Below are positions 40,090-49,166 of a stretch of DNA of 64,000 bases, piece after piece. The stretch is from Amycolatopsis antarctica (GTDB lineage Bacteria > Actinomycetota > Actinomycetes > Mycobacteriales > Pseudonocardiaceae). Both the position numbers and the translations under genes were made by a program. The DNA lies in NCBI RefSeq assembly GCF_002262875.1, contig NZ_NKYE01000001.1:310001-374000 (forward strand), in the 5' to 3' direction. Each line of letters opens with the position of its first letter. Position 1 is the stretch's first letter. Below the pieces are notes generated by a model. It was given only the letters and a program-made list of their open reading frames with translations, did not search any database and was not told where the DNA came from.

Positions 40090-40938
40090 TCAGATGTCCG
40101 CGCCGCGCTCGATGAGCCACGGACGCGGGTCGATCTTCTTGCCGCCGCCGGTCCAGACCTCGAAGTGCAGGTGCGGTCCGGTGGACTGGCCGCGGTTGCC
40201 GATCTCGGCGATCTGGTCGCCCGCCTTGACGCGGTCACCCTCGCTCACCGAGAAGCTGTTCATGTGGCCGTAGACGGTGATGGTGCCGTCGTCGTGCTGG
40301 ATCCGGACCCAGAGGCCGAAGCCGCTGGCCGGACCGGCCTCGATGACTGTGCCCTCCATCGCGGCGACGATCGGGGTGCCGATCGAGTTGGCGATGTCCA
40401 TGCCGTTGTGGTTGGTGCCCCAGCGGCTGCCGTATCCGGAGGTGAAGCGGCCCTCGGCCGGCACCACGACGTCGGGGCGAGCGGCTTCTTCGGCGGCCTT
40501 CTCGGCGGCAAGGCGGTCGGCTTCGGCGGCCGCGGCGGCGGCGTCGGCCTCGCGCTGCTGGCGGGCCTGGGTCACCTCGGCGCTGTCGGTCAGCTTCTGG
40601 ACTTCGGCCGAAGCGTCGCTGTTGCGGGCGACGGGAAGCAGTTCGGGAGCGGCGACCGGGGCGTTGCCACCGACACCGAACGCGGCACTGGCGTCACGAG
40701 CGCTCGCCAGCGGCGTCACATCGGTGTTCGAGTCACCGGAGGTTGCCTGAAGTGTCTGACCGGCGGCGGCAGCGGCGAAAGCGCCGGCCGCGACGGCTGC
40801 CACCACAACCCGTCCGCGCAGGGCGGAGGAGGGAGCGGGGAGCCGATGGGAACCCCGGACACGCTTGACATCACCGTTCGGTGCGTCGTCGAGTGCCGGG
40901 GAAGGAGCTTGGCCGCCGGGGGAGCGGTGTCGAGCCAA
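40090..40938 (-). CDS. M23 family metallopeptidase (peptidoglycan endopeptidase)
   Basis: The 282-aa protein has a cytoplasmic basic N-terminus, a membrane or signal segment at about 43-64 (GRVVVAAVAAGAFAAAAAG), an Ala/Glu coiled-coil (RQQREADAAAAAAEADRLAAEKAAEE) and a LytM domain at 165-282. The zinc ligands appear in SGYGSRWGTNHNGMDIA and GPHLHFEVW. It should cleave peptide cross-links in the wall. The TTG at 40938 is used; an internal GTG is possible. It corresponds to Rv0950c by order. The 432-bp upstream gap contains a palindrome that may regulate it. Confidence 0.9.
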   Translation of the reverse strand: MARHRSPGGQAPSPALDDAPNGDVKRVRGSHRLPAPSSALRGRVVVAAVAAGAFAAAAAGQTLQATSGDSNTDVTPLASARDASAAFGVGGNAPVAAPELLPVARNSDASAEVQKLTDSAEVTQARQQREADAAAAAAEADRLAAEKAAEEAARPDVVVPAEGRFTSGYGSRWGTNHNGMDIANSIGTPIVAAMEGTVIEAGPASGFGLWVRIQHDDGTITVYGHMNSFSVSEGDRVKAGDQIAEIGNRGQSTGPHLHFEVWTGGGKKIDPRPWLIERGADI

Positions 40939-40998
40939 GACAGGGGCCTTCCATACTCGGGGAGCCAGGTCTCCGGACGCCGGGCGGGGGATCCCGGT

Positions 40999-41023
40999 GA
41001 ACGGTTATCGGGGGTAACCGTTC
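40999..41023. promoter_or_regulatory. Candidate operator upstream of the M23 peptidase
   Basis: GAACGGTTA, 7 bases, TAACCGTTC: a perfect 9-bp inverted repeat about 60 bases upstream of the peptidase start. It contains GGTTAC/GTAACC halves reminiscent of MtrA-type sites, but spacing and orientation differ, so the binder is open. Confidence 0.4.
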
Positions 41024-41356
41024 GCTTGGCCTTCGCAGACCTGTCCGTTTCGTGACCTGACCGTAATGGGGACTGGGGGACAGTAACGAAGGGGTGCCGC
41101 TCCGAGCAAGATCTACGGTCGATGTCGGCCGATCGAGTGGGCGGGTCCGCCTCGCTCAGGTGGTCATGACGCAAGGTAGACGGCCTGTTAGGCCATTCGG
41201 TGTGACTTGCGTTACATCAACGGAACCTCTTGCTTATTGGCGGGTTTCACGCGTCGCTACGCCGTGATCCGGTGGTCCCGGCGTGATCTTCGTGGTCACC
41301 CCGTGCCACCGCCGCGACCGGGCGGGCAGCGCCGAGCCGGACGCCGGGACCCTTGC

Positions 41357-41362
41357 TAGCGT
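41357..41362 (+). promoter_or_regulatory. -10 element (TAGCGT) of the multi-pass membrane gene
   Basis: Extended TTGCTAGCGT ends 8 bases before ATG 41371, again implying a leaderless or near-leaderless transcript. Confidence 0.45.
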
Positions 41363-41370
41363 CGATCGCG

Positions 41371-43233
41371 ATGACTTCGAGCCCTCGCCCGGCTCGCCAG
41401 GGATCGGCAGGTTCCGCCCCCGAGGGGCGGCGCCCCCGGGCCGGCGAGCACGAGGCCACAGCCCACGACAGCCCCGCGCCCGGGTTCCGGCCCGGCACGT
41501 TGCCCGGCGACGAGACTCCGTCAGTGCTGTCCGGAGGGCTCGGGGCCGCGGTCGCGTCCGCGCTCCTGCTGGCCGTGGGTGTCGTTCTGCCCGTCACCGG
41601 CGGGGCGGGCCCCGGCTTCTCCAGCGCCGCGCTGCTGATCGCGCTCGCCGTGCTGCCGGCGGCGCTGGCGGCGGGCTTCGCCCTGCGTGGCTCCCGCGTC
41701 ACCGCCGCCGCGGTCGTCGCGGGCGCGGCCGCGCTGGCTCCCGGCCGGGCACTGGCCGACCTGCAGTTCGCCATCGATCCCTCCACCACCTCCCGCCCCG
41801 AGCTGTACCTGCCAGCCACGCTCGACGTTCCCGCACCGGGCCCTGGCCTGTGGCTGCTGCTCGCCGGGCACATCGCGGCGATGGTGGCGGGCGTCCTCGC
41901 GTTCCGGGCGCTGTCCCGGTACGCCGAGGCCGCCGCGGACGCCGACGAACGGCGCCGTCCCGTGCTGGCGGTGACGGTGGGCCTGGTCGCCGCGATCGGC
42001 TTGCTGACGGCGCCGATCACCTCGTCCGATGCGTACCTGCTCGCGCAGAGCGCTTTCGAGGGGCCGATGCTGGTGCTTGCCGGGCACCTTCTCCTCGCCT
42101 GCGCGCTGCCGCTGGCGGTGGTGCTGGCGACCGGCTCCGGCCTGCGCGAGGCGGCCCGCGGCGGACTGCTCGGCCTCGCCGCCGCTCTCGTGGCGATCGC
42201 GTTGCCGCCCGTGGTGTCCGGCCTCGCCGTGCCGGTCGCCGGTGTCGCGGGCGGCCCCGTCGCCGCGCTGGCGGCCGCGGCCGGACTGGTCCTGCTCGCG
42301 CTCGCCCCCGGCGGAAGGGCGGCGGCCGACCGGCAGGCCACCCGGGACGCGACCCGCGACGGCGACCTCGCCGGGGAGGCGCGACTGCCCGGCGGCGGCA
42401 GGCTGCTGACGGCCACCGGGGTGCTCGCCGTGCTGACGGCACTGGCCGCTCTCGGCGGAGCGCTCGGCGCCACCGTCGAGTCGGCCTCCGGCACGGCCGT
42501 CTCGGACAGCCCTTCCCGGCCCTGGCTGCTGGTGGCCGGAGTCCTCGTCGGCCTGCTGGGGATCGCGGTGCTGGTCCCCCGCTGCGCGGCGCTGGTACGT
42601 CCGGCGCTGGCGGTCGCCTGGTCCGGCGTCTTCCTCGCGGGCACCTCGGTGATCGACACCGCGCTGACGGCCGGGGCCCTGCCCGCGGGTCCGACAGCGG
42701 GCGAGGGTGTGCTGTGGACGGTGCTCGCGATGATCGCCGCGATCGCCACCGCTGCCTGCGCCGTGGTCGCCGGCATGGTCGAACGCGACGACTCCGACTC
42801 GAAGGCCGAAGCCGTCCCGGCCGGCGCCGGGAGCCTGCTCTCCCCGCTGGTTGCCGCCGGGATCCTGGCCGTGGCCGGGCTGACGCTGCCCGCGATCGCC
42901 GCACCGGACTACCTGGCGCCCGGCCTCTGGTCCGGATTCGGCACCCCCTCGTGGGGTCTGGCGATCGTGCTGGTGACGGTCCTCGGCGCCGCGGTGCTGG
43001 CCCCGCGCTCGCGCCCGGCAAGGGCCGTGGCGTTGCTCGGCGGAGCGGCCGCCGTACTCGGCCTGCGGGCGGCGGAACTCCCGCTTGGCGCCGCCGGGAC
43101 GGACGGGGGGATCCCCGGAGCGACGGCGGCACCCGGCACCTGGCTGGCGCTCGCCGGGGCGGCGGCGTTCGCCGTGGCCGCGGTGGTCGTGGCCGTCGGG
43201 CGGAACGGCGAATCGGCGGGCCAGGACGGCTGA
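41371..43233 (+). CDS. Large multi-pass membrane protein, unknown
   Basis: The 620-aa protein is almost entirely hydrophobic: about 50 polar N-terminal residues (MTSSPRPARQGSAGSAPEGR), then some 14-16 helices of Ala/Leu/Val/Gly such as VASALLLAVGVVLPVTGG, LLIALAVLPAALAAGFAL and PWLLVAGVLVGLLGIAVLV. A polar segment (GRAAADRQATRDATRDGDLAGEARLPG) divides two halves. There is no transporter signature I can name. The ATG at 41371 has no ribosome-binding site but a -10 box 8 bases away. Located between the M23 peptidase and sucC. Confidence 0.75.
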   Translation: MTSSPRPARQGSAGSAPEGRRPRAGEHEATAHDSPAPGFRPGTLPGDETPSVLSGGLGAAVASALLLAVGVVLPVTGGAGPGFSSAALLIALAVLPAALAAGFALRGSRVTAAAVVAGAAALAPGRALADLQFAIDPSTTSRPELYLPATLDVPAPGPGLWLLLAGHIAAMVAGVLAFRALSRYAEAAADADERRRPVLAVTVGLVAAIGLLTAPITSSDAYLLAQSAFEGPMLVLAGHLLLACALPLAVVLATGSGLREAARGGLLGLAAALVAIALPPVVSGLAVPVAGVAGGPVAALAAAAGLVLLALAPGGRAAADRQATRDATRDGDLAGEARLPGGGRLLTATGVLAVLTALAALGGALGATVESASGTAVSDSPSRPWLLVAGVLVGLLGIAVLVPRCAALVRPALAVAWSGVFLAGTSVIDTALTAGALPAGPTAGEGVLWTVLAMIAAIATAACAVVAGMVERDDSDSKAEAVPAGAGSLLSPLVAAGILAVAGLTLPAIAAPDYLAPGLWSGFGTPSWGLAIVLVTVLGAAVLAPRSRPARAVALLGGAAAVLGLRAAELPLGAAGTDGGIPGATAAPGTWLALAGAAAFAVAAVVVAVGRNGESAGQDG

Positions 43234-43488
43234 ACGGCCACGGGTGGGCGGTTTCACATGGCGGAATCCCAGGTCGTGAGCGTGCGGTGACTCACTTCAC
43301 CGGACGCCGAGTGCCGGGCGTCCACGCTGCTCGCTAGGGTCATCGGCGACCGACAAGTCCGCGGTGGGCAGCCCATCGCGATTCGATCAAGTCACCGCTC
43401 AACGCACGTGTGGCTGGGCAGTGCGTGAACGCCGCCCGGAACCGCGCGTGGGTCTTACACAGTGGCGTGTCGTCAGGAGACTGGAGTA

Positions 43489-44658
43489 GTGGACCTCTAC
43501 GAGTACCAGGCGAGGGATCTCTTCGCCGCCCACGATGTGCCGGTTCTGCCCGGCGCCGTGGCGAACAACCCGGATGAAGCCCGTGCCACGGCCGAGAAGA
43601 TCGGTGGCCAGGTCGTCGTCAAGGCCCAGGTGAAGACCGGCGGACGCGGCAAGGCCGGTGGCGTGAAGCTCGCGCAGAACGCCGACGAGGCCAAGGAGAA
43701 GGCCGAAGCCATCCTCGGCCTGGACATCAAGGGCCACATCGTGCACCGCGTGCTGGTGGCCGAGGCCTCCGACATCGCGGAGGAGTACTACTTCTCCTTC
43801 CTGCTGGACCGCGCCAACCGCACGTTCCTCGCCATGGCCTCGGCCGAGGGCGGCGTGGAGATCGAGCAGCTCGCCGTCGAGCGCCCCGAGGCGCTGGCCC
43901 GCGTCGCCGTCGACCCGATCGCCGGTGTCGACAAGGCGAAGGCCACCGAGATCCTCACGCAGGGCAAATTCCCCGCCGAGGTCGTCGACGAGGCGGCCGA
44001 CGTCGTCGTGAAGCTGTGGGAGGCCTTCGTCTCCGAGGACGCGACGCTGGTTGAGGTCAACCCGCTGGTCCGCGACCCGCAGGACAAGATCATCGCCCTC
44101 GACGGCAAGGTCACCCTGGACGAGAACGCCGGCTTCCGGCAGCCCGGCCACGCCGAGCTCGTCGACAAGCAGGCCGAGGACCCGCTGGAGGCCAAGGCCA
44201 AGGCGAAGGACCTCAACTACGTCAAGCTCGAGGGCCAGGTCGGCATCATCGGCAACGGCGCGGGCCTGGTCATGTCCACCCTCGACGTGGTGGCCTACGC
44301 GGGCGAGAAGCACGGCGGCATGAAGCCCGCCAACTTCCTCGACATCGGCGGTGGCGCCTCCGCGGAGGTGATGGCGGCCGGGCTGGACGTCATCCTCGGC
44401 GACGACGACGTGAAGAGCGTCTTCGTCAACGTCTTCGGCGGCATCACCGCCTGCGACGCGGTGGCCACCGGCATCGTCGAGGCGCTGAAGATCCTCGGCG
44501 ACGACGCGACCAAGCCGCTCGTCGTCCGCCTCGACGGCAACAACGTCGTCGAAGGGCGCAAGATCCTGGCCGACGCCAACCACCCGCTGGTGACGCTGGT
44601 CGACACGATGGACAACGCGGCAGACAAGGCCGCCGAGCTCGCAGCGGCGGGGGCGTAA
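43489..44658 (+). CDS. sucC: SucC, succinyl-CoA synthetase beta subunit
   Basis: The 389-aa ATP-grasp subunit of the TCA-cycle enzyme that interconverts succinyl-CoA and succinate with nucleotide phosphorylation. It begins [19 protein letters not shown], carries [20 protein letters not shown], the Mg/ATP site VEVNPLV, and [11 protein letters not shown] with [11 protein letters not shown] 43489 is chosen because AGGAG/GGAG precede it and the family start follows immediately. sucD begins 2 bases after its stop, so the two are co-translated. Confidence 0.97.
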   Translation: MDLYEYQARDLFAAHDVPVLPGAVANNPDEARATAEKIGGQVVVKAQVKTGGRGKAGGVKLAQNADEAKEKAEAILGLDIKGHIVHRVLVAEASDIAEEYYFSFLLDRANRTFLAMASAEGGVEIEQLAVERPEALARVAVDPIAGVDKAKATEILTQGKFPAEVVDEAADVVVKLWEAFVSEDATLVEVNPLVRDPQDKIIALDGKVTLDENAGFRQPGHAELVDKQAEDPLEAKAKAKDLNYVKLEGQVGIIGNGAGLVMSTLDVVAYAGEKHGGMKPANFLDIGGGASAEVMAAGLDVILGDDDVKSVFVNVFGGITACDAVATGIVEALKILGDDATKPLVVRLDGNNVVEGRKILADANHPLVTLVDTMDNAADKAAELAAAGA

Positions 44659-44660
44659 CA

Positions 44661-45551
44661 ATGGCTATCTTCCTGAACGAGAACAGCAAGATCATCGTGC
44701 AGGGGCTCACCGGCTCCGAGGGCATGAAGCACGCCACGAAGATGATCAAGTCCGGCACCAACATCGTGGGTGGCGTCAACGCCCGCAAGGCAGGCCAGAC
44801 GGTCACCATCGAGGGCAAGGACCTCACCGTCTACGGCACGGTCGAGGAGGCGATGAAGGAGTCCGGCGCGGACACCTCGGTCATCTTCGTACCGCCGAAG
44901 TTCGCCAAGGACGCCGTCATCGAGGCGATCGACGCGGGCATCGGCCTCGCCGTCGTCATCACCGAGGGCATCCCGGTGCACGACTCGGCCTACTTCTGGG
45001 CGCACGCCGTGGCCACCGGCAACAAGACCCGGATCATCGGACCGAACTGCCCCGGCGTGATCAGCCCGGGCAAGTCCAACGCGGGCATCATCCCGGCCGA
45101 CATCACCGAGGCCGGCAAGATCGGCCTGGTGTCGAAGTCGGGCACGCTGACCTACCAGATGATGTTCGAGCTGCGCGACATCGGTTTCACCACCGCCGTC
45201 GGCATCGGTGGCGACCCGGTCATCGGCACCACGCACATCGATGCGCTCGAGGCGTTCCAGAACGACCCCGAGACCGAGGTCATCGTGATGATCGGCGAGA
45301 TCGGCGGCGACGCCGAGGAGCGTGCCGCCGAGTACGTCAAGGCCAACGTCACCAAGCCGGTCGTCGGTTACGTCGCCGGTTTCACCGCGCCAGAGGGCAA
45401 GACGATGGGCCACGCCGGCGCGATCGTCTCCGGCTCCTCCGGTACGGCGCAGGCGAAGAAGGAAGCTCTCGAGGCCGCGGGCGTGAAGGTCGGCAAGACG
45501 CCGACCGAGACCGCCGACCTCGCGCGGGAGCTGTACAACAACCTGCACTGA
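44661..45551 (+). CDS. sucD: SucD, succinyl-CoA synthetase alpha subunit
   Basis: The 296-aa subunit has the CoA-binding Rossmann domain ([35 protein letters not shown]) and the phosphorylated histidine H251 in [19 protein letters not shown]. It forms the heterodimer with SucC. ATG start 2 bases after sucC. A 13-bp hairpin terminator follows at 45569. Confidence 0.97.
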   Translation: MAIFLNENSKIIVQGLTGSEGMKHATKMIKSGTNIVGGVNARKAGQTVTIEGKDLTVYGTVEEAMKESGADTSVIFVPPKFAKDAVIEAIDAGIGLAVVITEGIPVHDSAYFWAHAVATGNKTRIIGPNCPGVISPGKSNAGIIPADITEAGKIGLVSKSGTLTYQMMFELRDIGFTTAVGIGGDPVIGTTHIDALEAFQNDPETEVIVMIGEIGGDAEERAAEYVKANVTKPVVGYVAGFTAPEGKTMGHAGAIVSGSSGTAQAKKEALEAAGVKVGKTPTETADLARELYNNLH

Positions 45552-45568
45552 GTGCGGGCGTGACATCC

Positions 45569-45600
45569 GGGGCCGGGTACCGCGTGCGGTGCCCGGCCCC
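45569..45600 (+). terminator. sucCD terminator
   Basis: GGGGCCGGGTACC (45569-45581) pairs with GGTGCCCGGCCCC (45588-45600), one G-T pair, 6-base loop. No T-run follows. Confidence 0.65.
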
Positions 45601-45671
45601 GCGCATTCGGTGGAACGGTGCGCGCCTTTCGCGAGTCGGACCCGCGAGTCCGGCCGCACCGGCGGCTGGGC

Positions 45672-45677
45672 TAGCGT
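45672..45677 (+). promoter_or_regulatory. -10 element (GCTAGCGTTTCC) of first DUF5336 gene
   Basis: TAGCGT within GCTAGCGTTTCC, 37 bases before the ATG. The same 12-mer context stands upstream of the second paralogue at 46445. Confidence 0.5.
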
Positions 45678-45714
45678 TTCCCCAGGTTGCGGTGCAGGTA
45701 GACAGGAGAGCTCG

Positions 45715-46344
45715 ATGACGTTCCCAGGCAGTGGCCAGCCCGGCGGTGGGCAGGGGCCGGGCCAGCCCGGTGGTGGGCATGGACCGGGCCAGCCCGGCCA
45801 GGGCTTCGCACCGCACTCCGGGGGTTTCCCGCAGCAGGGCCCCTCGGCGCAGTACGGCACCCCGTACGGGCAGCCGCAGCCGCCGGCCCCGTCGGGTTCC
45901 TCGCCCTCGTTCACCAAGATCCTGCTGTTCGTGGTCGCCGGTCTCGGCCTGGCGAACCTGTTCCTCGGTTTCGCTCCGATCGGTGGCGAGACGAACTTCT
46001 TCGAAGGCTTCGGCTGGATCCCGGCGCTGTCGCTGCTCGCCGGCTTCGGCGTCGTCCCGGCCCTGCTGCCCGGCGGGCAGAAGGCGGGAATCTGGCCCCC
46101 GGCGTTCGCGCTGGCCGCGTTCCTGCCGTTCCTGTTCACGATCTTCTTCGTGGGCAGCCTCGGCGCGGGCGGGATCATCCTGATCATCACGCTGCTCGCG
46201 CAGGCGGCCGTGGCCGTGGTCGCGTTCCTCTTCGAGACGGGGATCATGAAGCAGTCGGCCCCGGCTCCGCAGCAGTACGGCCAGCCTGGCGGCGCGTTCC
46301 CGCCCTCGGGTGGGTACCCGCCGCAGGGCCCGTACCGCGGCTGA
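45715..46344 (+). CDS. DUF5336 family membrane protein (34 kDa antigen-like), copy 1
   Basis: The 209-aa protein has a Gly/Pro/Gln-rich cytoplasmic N-terminus (GQPGGGQGPGQPGGGHGPGQ), four hydrophobic helices (ILLFVVAGLGLANLFLGF, IPALSLLAGFGVVPALL, FALAAFLPFLFTIFFVGS, IILIITLLAQAAVAVVAFLF) and a short Pro/Gln tail. It resembles Rv0954, a mycobacterial antigen linked to the divisome and polar growth. GACAGGAGAG precedes the ATG. A divergent paralogue follows, and the pair lies between sucD and the DUF6350 gene. Confidence 0.85.
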   Translation: MTFPGSGQPGGGQGPGQPGGGHGPGQPGQGFAPHSGGFPQQGPSAQYGTPYGQPQPPAPSGSSPSFTKILLFVVAGLGLANLFLGFAPIGGETNFFEGFGWIPALSLLAGFGVVPALLPGGQKAGIWPPAFALAAFLPFLFTIFFVGSLGAGGIILIITLLAQAAVAVVAFLFETGIMKQSAPAPQQYGQPGGAFPPSGGYPPQGPYRG

Positions 46345-46371
46345 CCGGCCCGGCGCGTCCGGCCGGGCCGG
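46345..46371 (+). terminator. Hairpin after first DUF5336 gene
   Basis: Perfect 10-bp stem CCGGCCCGGC / GCCGGGCCGG with a 7-base loop, directly after the stop codon. Confidence 0.55.
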
Positions 46372-46444
46372 GCAACCCGTCCACCCGGCCGCGCGTCCTA
46401 CGACCCGGATCGCTCACCTGGCACACGAGTCCCACCAGGTGCGC

Positions 46445-46450
46445 TAGCGT
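46445..46450 (+). promoter_or_regulatory. -10 element (GCTAGCGTTTCC) of second DUF5336 gene
   Basis: TAGCGT in the same GCTAGCGTTTCC context as at 45672, here 77 bases before the ATG. The promoter was probably duplicated together with the gene. Confidence 0.5.
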
Positions 46451-46527
46451 TTCCATACCCCAGACCATTCACGATTTCCCGGTTCGCGGTCCGTTCCGGG
46501 CGCCGGTGCGACGACAGGAGAGCAGGG

Positions 46528-47295
46528 ATGACCTTCCCGAGCAGTGGACCGGGATACCCGCAGCAGGGTCCCCACGGTCCGAACACGCCGGGACCCGAAG
46601 GCGGTCAGTTCGGCCAGCACGCGCCGCAGCAGGCGCCACGGCAGGGCTCGGCCGGCATCACGATGAGCGTGCCGGTGATGCTGGCCCTCGCGGCCACCCT
46701 GTTCGGCCTGGTGAGCTACTTCATCGGCTTCGCGGAGGACGCCTCGTACTTCGACGCCTCGATCCAGTTCGCCCTCGTCGGCGGACTGCTCGCGGCACTG
46801 CGAACCCTGCCCAAGGGCCCGCGCGTGCTGCCGTTCGCAGCGCTGTTCAGTGTGCTGAGCGCGTTGTGGGGCCTGCAGCTCGTCGTCCGGGCACCGGAGG
46901 GCGCGGACGTTCCCGGCGTCATCGTGGTGCTGCTGATCCTGGCGTTCGTGCAGATGCTGATCGCGATCGGTGCGTTGCTGGCCGACCACGGCATCATCAA
47001 GGCCCCCGCCCCCAAGGCCCCCGCGCCCTACGGCCAGCAGCAGCCCTACGGCCAGCCCGGCCAGTACGGCCAGGACGCGAATCGGAACCCGCAGGGCCCG
47101 GCGTCCGGCGGATTCGCCCAGCCCACGCAGTTCGCCCAGCCGGTGAACCCGCAGGCGCCGCCGCCCGGGCAGCCGAGCCAGCAGCCGACCACCTACGCCC
47201 CGCAGCAGGGGCAGTTCTACCAGCAGCCCGGCTCGGAAACGGGCCAGCAGAACCCGCCCGGAACTCCGCCGAGTGGGTTCGGCCAGCCCAAGTAG
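46528..47295 (+). CDS. DUF5336 family membrane protein, copy 2
   Basis: The 255-aa paralogue of the preceding gene has the same layout: short Pro/Gln N-terminus, four helices (MSVPVMLALAATLFGLVSYFIGF, FALVGGLLAALRTL, VLPFAALFSVLSALWGLQLVV, GVIVVLLILAFVQMLIAIGALL), then a longer disordered tail of Gln/Pro/Tyr repeats (YGQQQPYGQPGQYGQ). It begins MTFPSSGPGYPQQG as the first begins MTFPGSGQPGGG, and both have GACAGGAGAG ribosome-binding sites, so they come from a tandem duplication. A 14-bp hairpin ends it. Confidence 0.83.
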   Translation: MTFPSSGPGYPQQGPHGPNTPGPEGGQFGQHAPQQAPRQGSAGITMSVPVMLALAATLFGLVSYFIGFAEDASYFDASIQFALVGGLLAALRTLPKGPRVLPFAALFSVLSALWGLQLVVRAPEGADVPGVIVVLLILAFVQMLIAIGALLADHGIIKAPAPKAPAPYGQQQPYGQPGQYGQDANRNPQGPASGGFAQPTQFAQPVNPQAPPPGQPSQQPTTYAPQQGQFYQQPGSETGQQNPPGTPPSGFGQPK

Positions 47296-47320
47296 GGCAA
47301 CGGCCACACTGATCGATTAC

Positions 47321-47364
47321 GCGCCGCGCACACCGTGACCCGACCGGGTAGGTGTGCGCGGCGC
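47321..47364 (+). terminator. Terminator after second DUF5336 gene
   Basis: Perfect 14-bp stem GCGCCGCGCACACC (47321-47334) with GGTGTGCGCGGCGC (47351-47364), 16-base loop. Confidence 0.65.
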
Positions 47365-47414
47365 CATCATGTCCGGGCCGGCGTGGCTCGCCCGGATGGC
47401 CCAATCCGGGTGCG

Positions 47415-49043
47415 ATGGTGCTGATCATGCGGTCGCTCACCTCGCCTTCTCGCGCGTCCCGCGTGCTCCGGGCGGACGAGCCGGGGCGCCCGGCGACGCC
47501 CTCCGGCGGGGCACGGGCCCGGGCGCTGGCTGGCGCGGCCCTCACCCCGCTGGTCACCGGATACGCCATCGTCGCCGCGTTGTTCGCTCTGATCACCGCG
47601 ACCGCGGGGCAGTCGCAGTTCTCCACACTCGGCGTGCTGGTCGCGGCCGGTCCCGGCTGGCTCGCCGCCTATCAGGTGCCGCTGACCATCGCCGGGCAGC
47701 AGATCGGCGTGCTGCCGATGCTGGCAACCGTGGGCGTGTGCGTGCTCGTCGCCCGTACCGCGACCGCCGCGGCGGGCCGGATCGGCTGCCGGACGCCGCG
47801 GGACGCGGTGCCGGTGATCGCGGCGGTCGCCGTCGCGCACGGCATGTCCGGCCTGGCCGTCTCGGTGCTCACCGATGGGCAGCGTCTCGGCGCCGAGGTG
47901 GCCACCGCCGTGCTGATGCCCGCCCTGCTGTCCGGACTGGCCGCCGCGGCCGGCCTCGCGGGCCCGTGCGGAATCGCCGCGGCAGCCCGTTCCCACCTCG
48001 ATCCGCTGGCCCTGCACGGCCTGCGCGCGGGAGCGCTGGGCCTGTTCGCACTGTTCGTAGCGGGGGCGACGGTGTTCGCCTTCGCCACCCTGCTGTCCGC
48101 GCCGACGATGGTGGACCTGTTCACCGGCAACGCTCCCGGCCCCGGCAGCGGACTCGGGATGCTGCTGCTCTGCCTCGCCTACCTGCCCAACGCCGTGACC
48201 GGCGGACTGGCGTTCGCCACCGGCCCCGGCTTCACCATCGGCCAGGTGTCGGTGGGGACGACGCACTTCGAGGGCGGCCCGGTTCCCGGCCTTCCACTGC
48301 TGGCCGGAATGCCCGAGCAGCACGCGCTGTGGTGGCCGGTGCTGATGCTGCTGCCGGCGGCCGCGGGGGTGCTGGTCGGCTGGTCGGTGCGGCACATCGA
48401 CGCCGATCCCCGGGCACGGCTGCGCACGGTGGTCATCGCGGGCGCGCTGATCGGGTTCGGCTGTGTCGTCCTGGGTACCTTGGCCGGCGGCGCGCTGGCC
48501 GGGGGAATGGCCGATCCGGTGGCGATTCCCGTCGGGCTGGTGTCGCTGGCCGCGTTCGGCTGGATCGCCGTGCCCGGTGGCCTGGTCGCCTGGTTCGGCG
48601 GGCCGCACGCCCGGCCGGAACGTCCCGCCCGGCACCTCGCCACCCCCACGCGGGAGACGGCGGACGAGACCGCGGACCACCCGGACTCCGAGGACACCGA
48701 CAGCGGCACCGGCACCATCGAGGACTCGGACGAGGGCTCGGACACCGACACCGGCGACTTCGATACCGCAGAAGACTTCGATACCGCAGAAGACTTCGAC
48801 ACCGAGGACTCCGATACCGAGGACTCCGAGACCGCCGATGAGCACACCGATCGCGCCGAGGACGAGGAGTACGCCGAGGACGAGGCGACCGGCTGCGAGC
48901 TTCCCGACCAGGACTCCGCGGACGGTGGCGTCGACGGTGCCGCCGGCGGACCGGACGAGCTCGAGCCGGACACCGGAGACGACCCGGACGCGGGCACCGG
49001 CCCGGATCCCCGGGACCCCGCGGACGAGCCGCCGGAGCGGTGA
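47415..49043 (+). CDS. DUF6350 multi-pass membrane protein with acidic tail
   Basis: The 542-aa protein has about ten helices in the first 400 residues (LTPLVTGYAIVAALFALITATAG, GVLPMLATVGVCVLVARTATAA, GLFALFVAGATVFAFATLL). A strongly acidic cytoplasmic tail of about 130 residues includes a repeated DTAEDF unit (18-bp DNA repeat near 48765-48800) and runs of Asp/Glu/Thr. It corresponds to Rv0955, an essential-looking conserved membrane protein of unknown function located upstream of purN. ATG 47415 is used; ATG 47427 is an alternative. Confidence 0.83.
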   Translation: MVLIMRSLTSPSRASRVLRADEPGRPATPSGGARARALAGAALTPLVTGYAIVAALFALITATAGQSQFSTLGVLVAAGPGWLAAYQVPLTIAGQQIGVLPMLATVGVCVLVARTATAAAGRIGCRTPRDAVPVIAAVAVAHGMSGLAVSVLTDGQRLGAEVATAVLMPALLSGLAAAAGLAGPCGIAAAARSHLDPLALHGLRAGALGLFALFVAGATVFAFATLLSAPTMVDLFTGNAPGPGSGLGMLLLCLAYLPNAVTGGLAFATGPGFTIGQVSVGTTHFEGGPVPGLPLLAGMPEQHALWWPVLMLLPAAAGVLVGWSVRHIDADPRARLRTVVIAGALIGFGCVVLGTLAGGALAGGMADPVAIPVGLVSLAAFGWIAVPGGLVAWFGGPHARPERPARHLATPTRETADETADHPDSEDTDSGTGTIEDSDEGSDTDTGDFDTAEDFDTAEDFDTEDSDTEDSETADEHTDRAEDEEYAEDEATGCELPDQDSADGGVDGAAGGPDELEPDTGDDPDAGTGPDPRDPADEPPER

Positions 49044-49166
49044 CGGCCGCCTGCCGAGATCCACAACGCTCTGTCTAGGCTGTTGTCACCAAGGTGAATC
49101 ACCCGAACGGCCCCGCCAAGGAGCACACGTGGGTGTCCGCGACATCCGCACCGAGGAGGGCTCTTC

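Larger units (their letters stand above)
40939..41370. other. Long divergent intergenic region M23 peptidase / membrane protein
   Basis: This 432-bp region holds the palindrome at 40999-41023 and the TAGCGT box for the rightward gene. The M23 leader is long enough for an RNA regulator. I looked for a ydaO/c-di-AMP riboswitch, common upstream of actinobacterial wall hydrolases, but could not match its conserved core. Confidence 0.45.

Noticed and set aside
40939..41370. ydaO/c-di-AMP riboswitch upstream of the M23 peptidase
   Set aside because: The position is typical, but the conserved core could not be matched by eye. A covariance-model search would decide.
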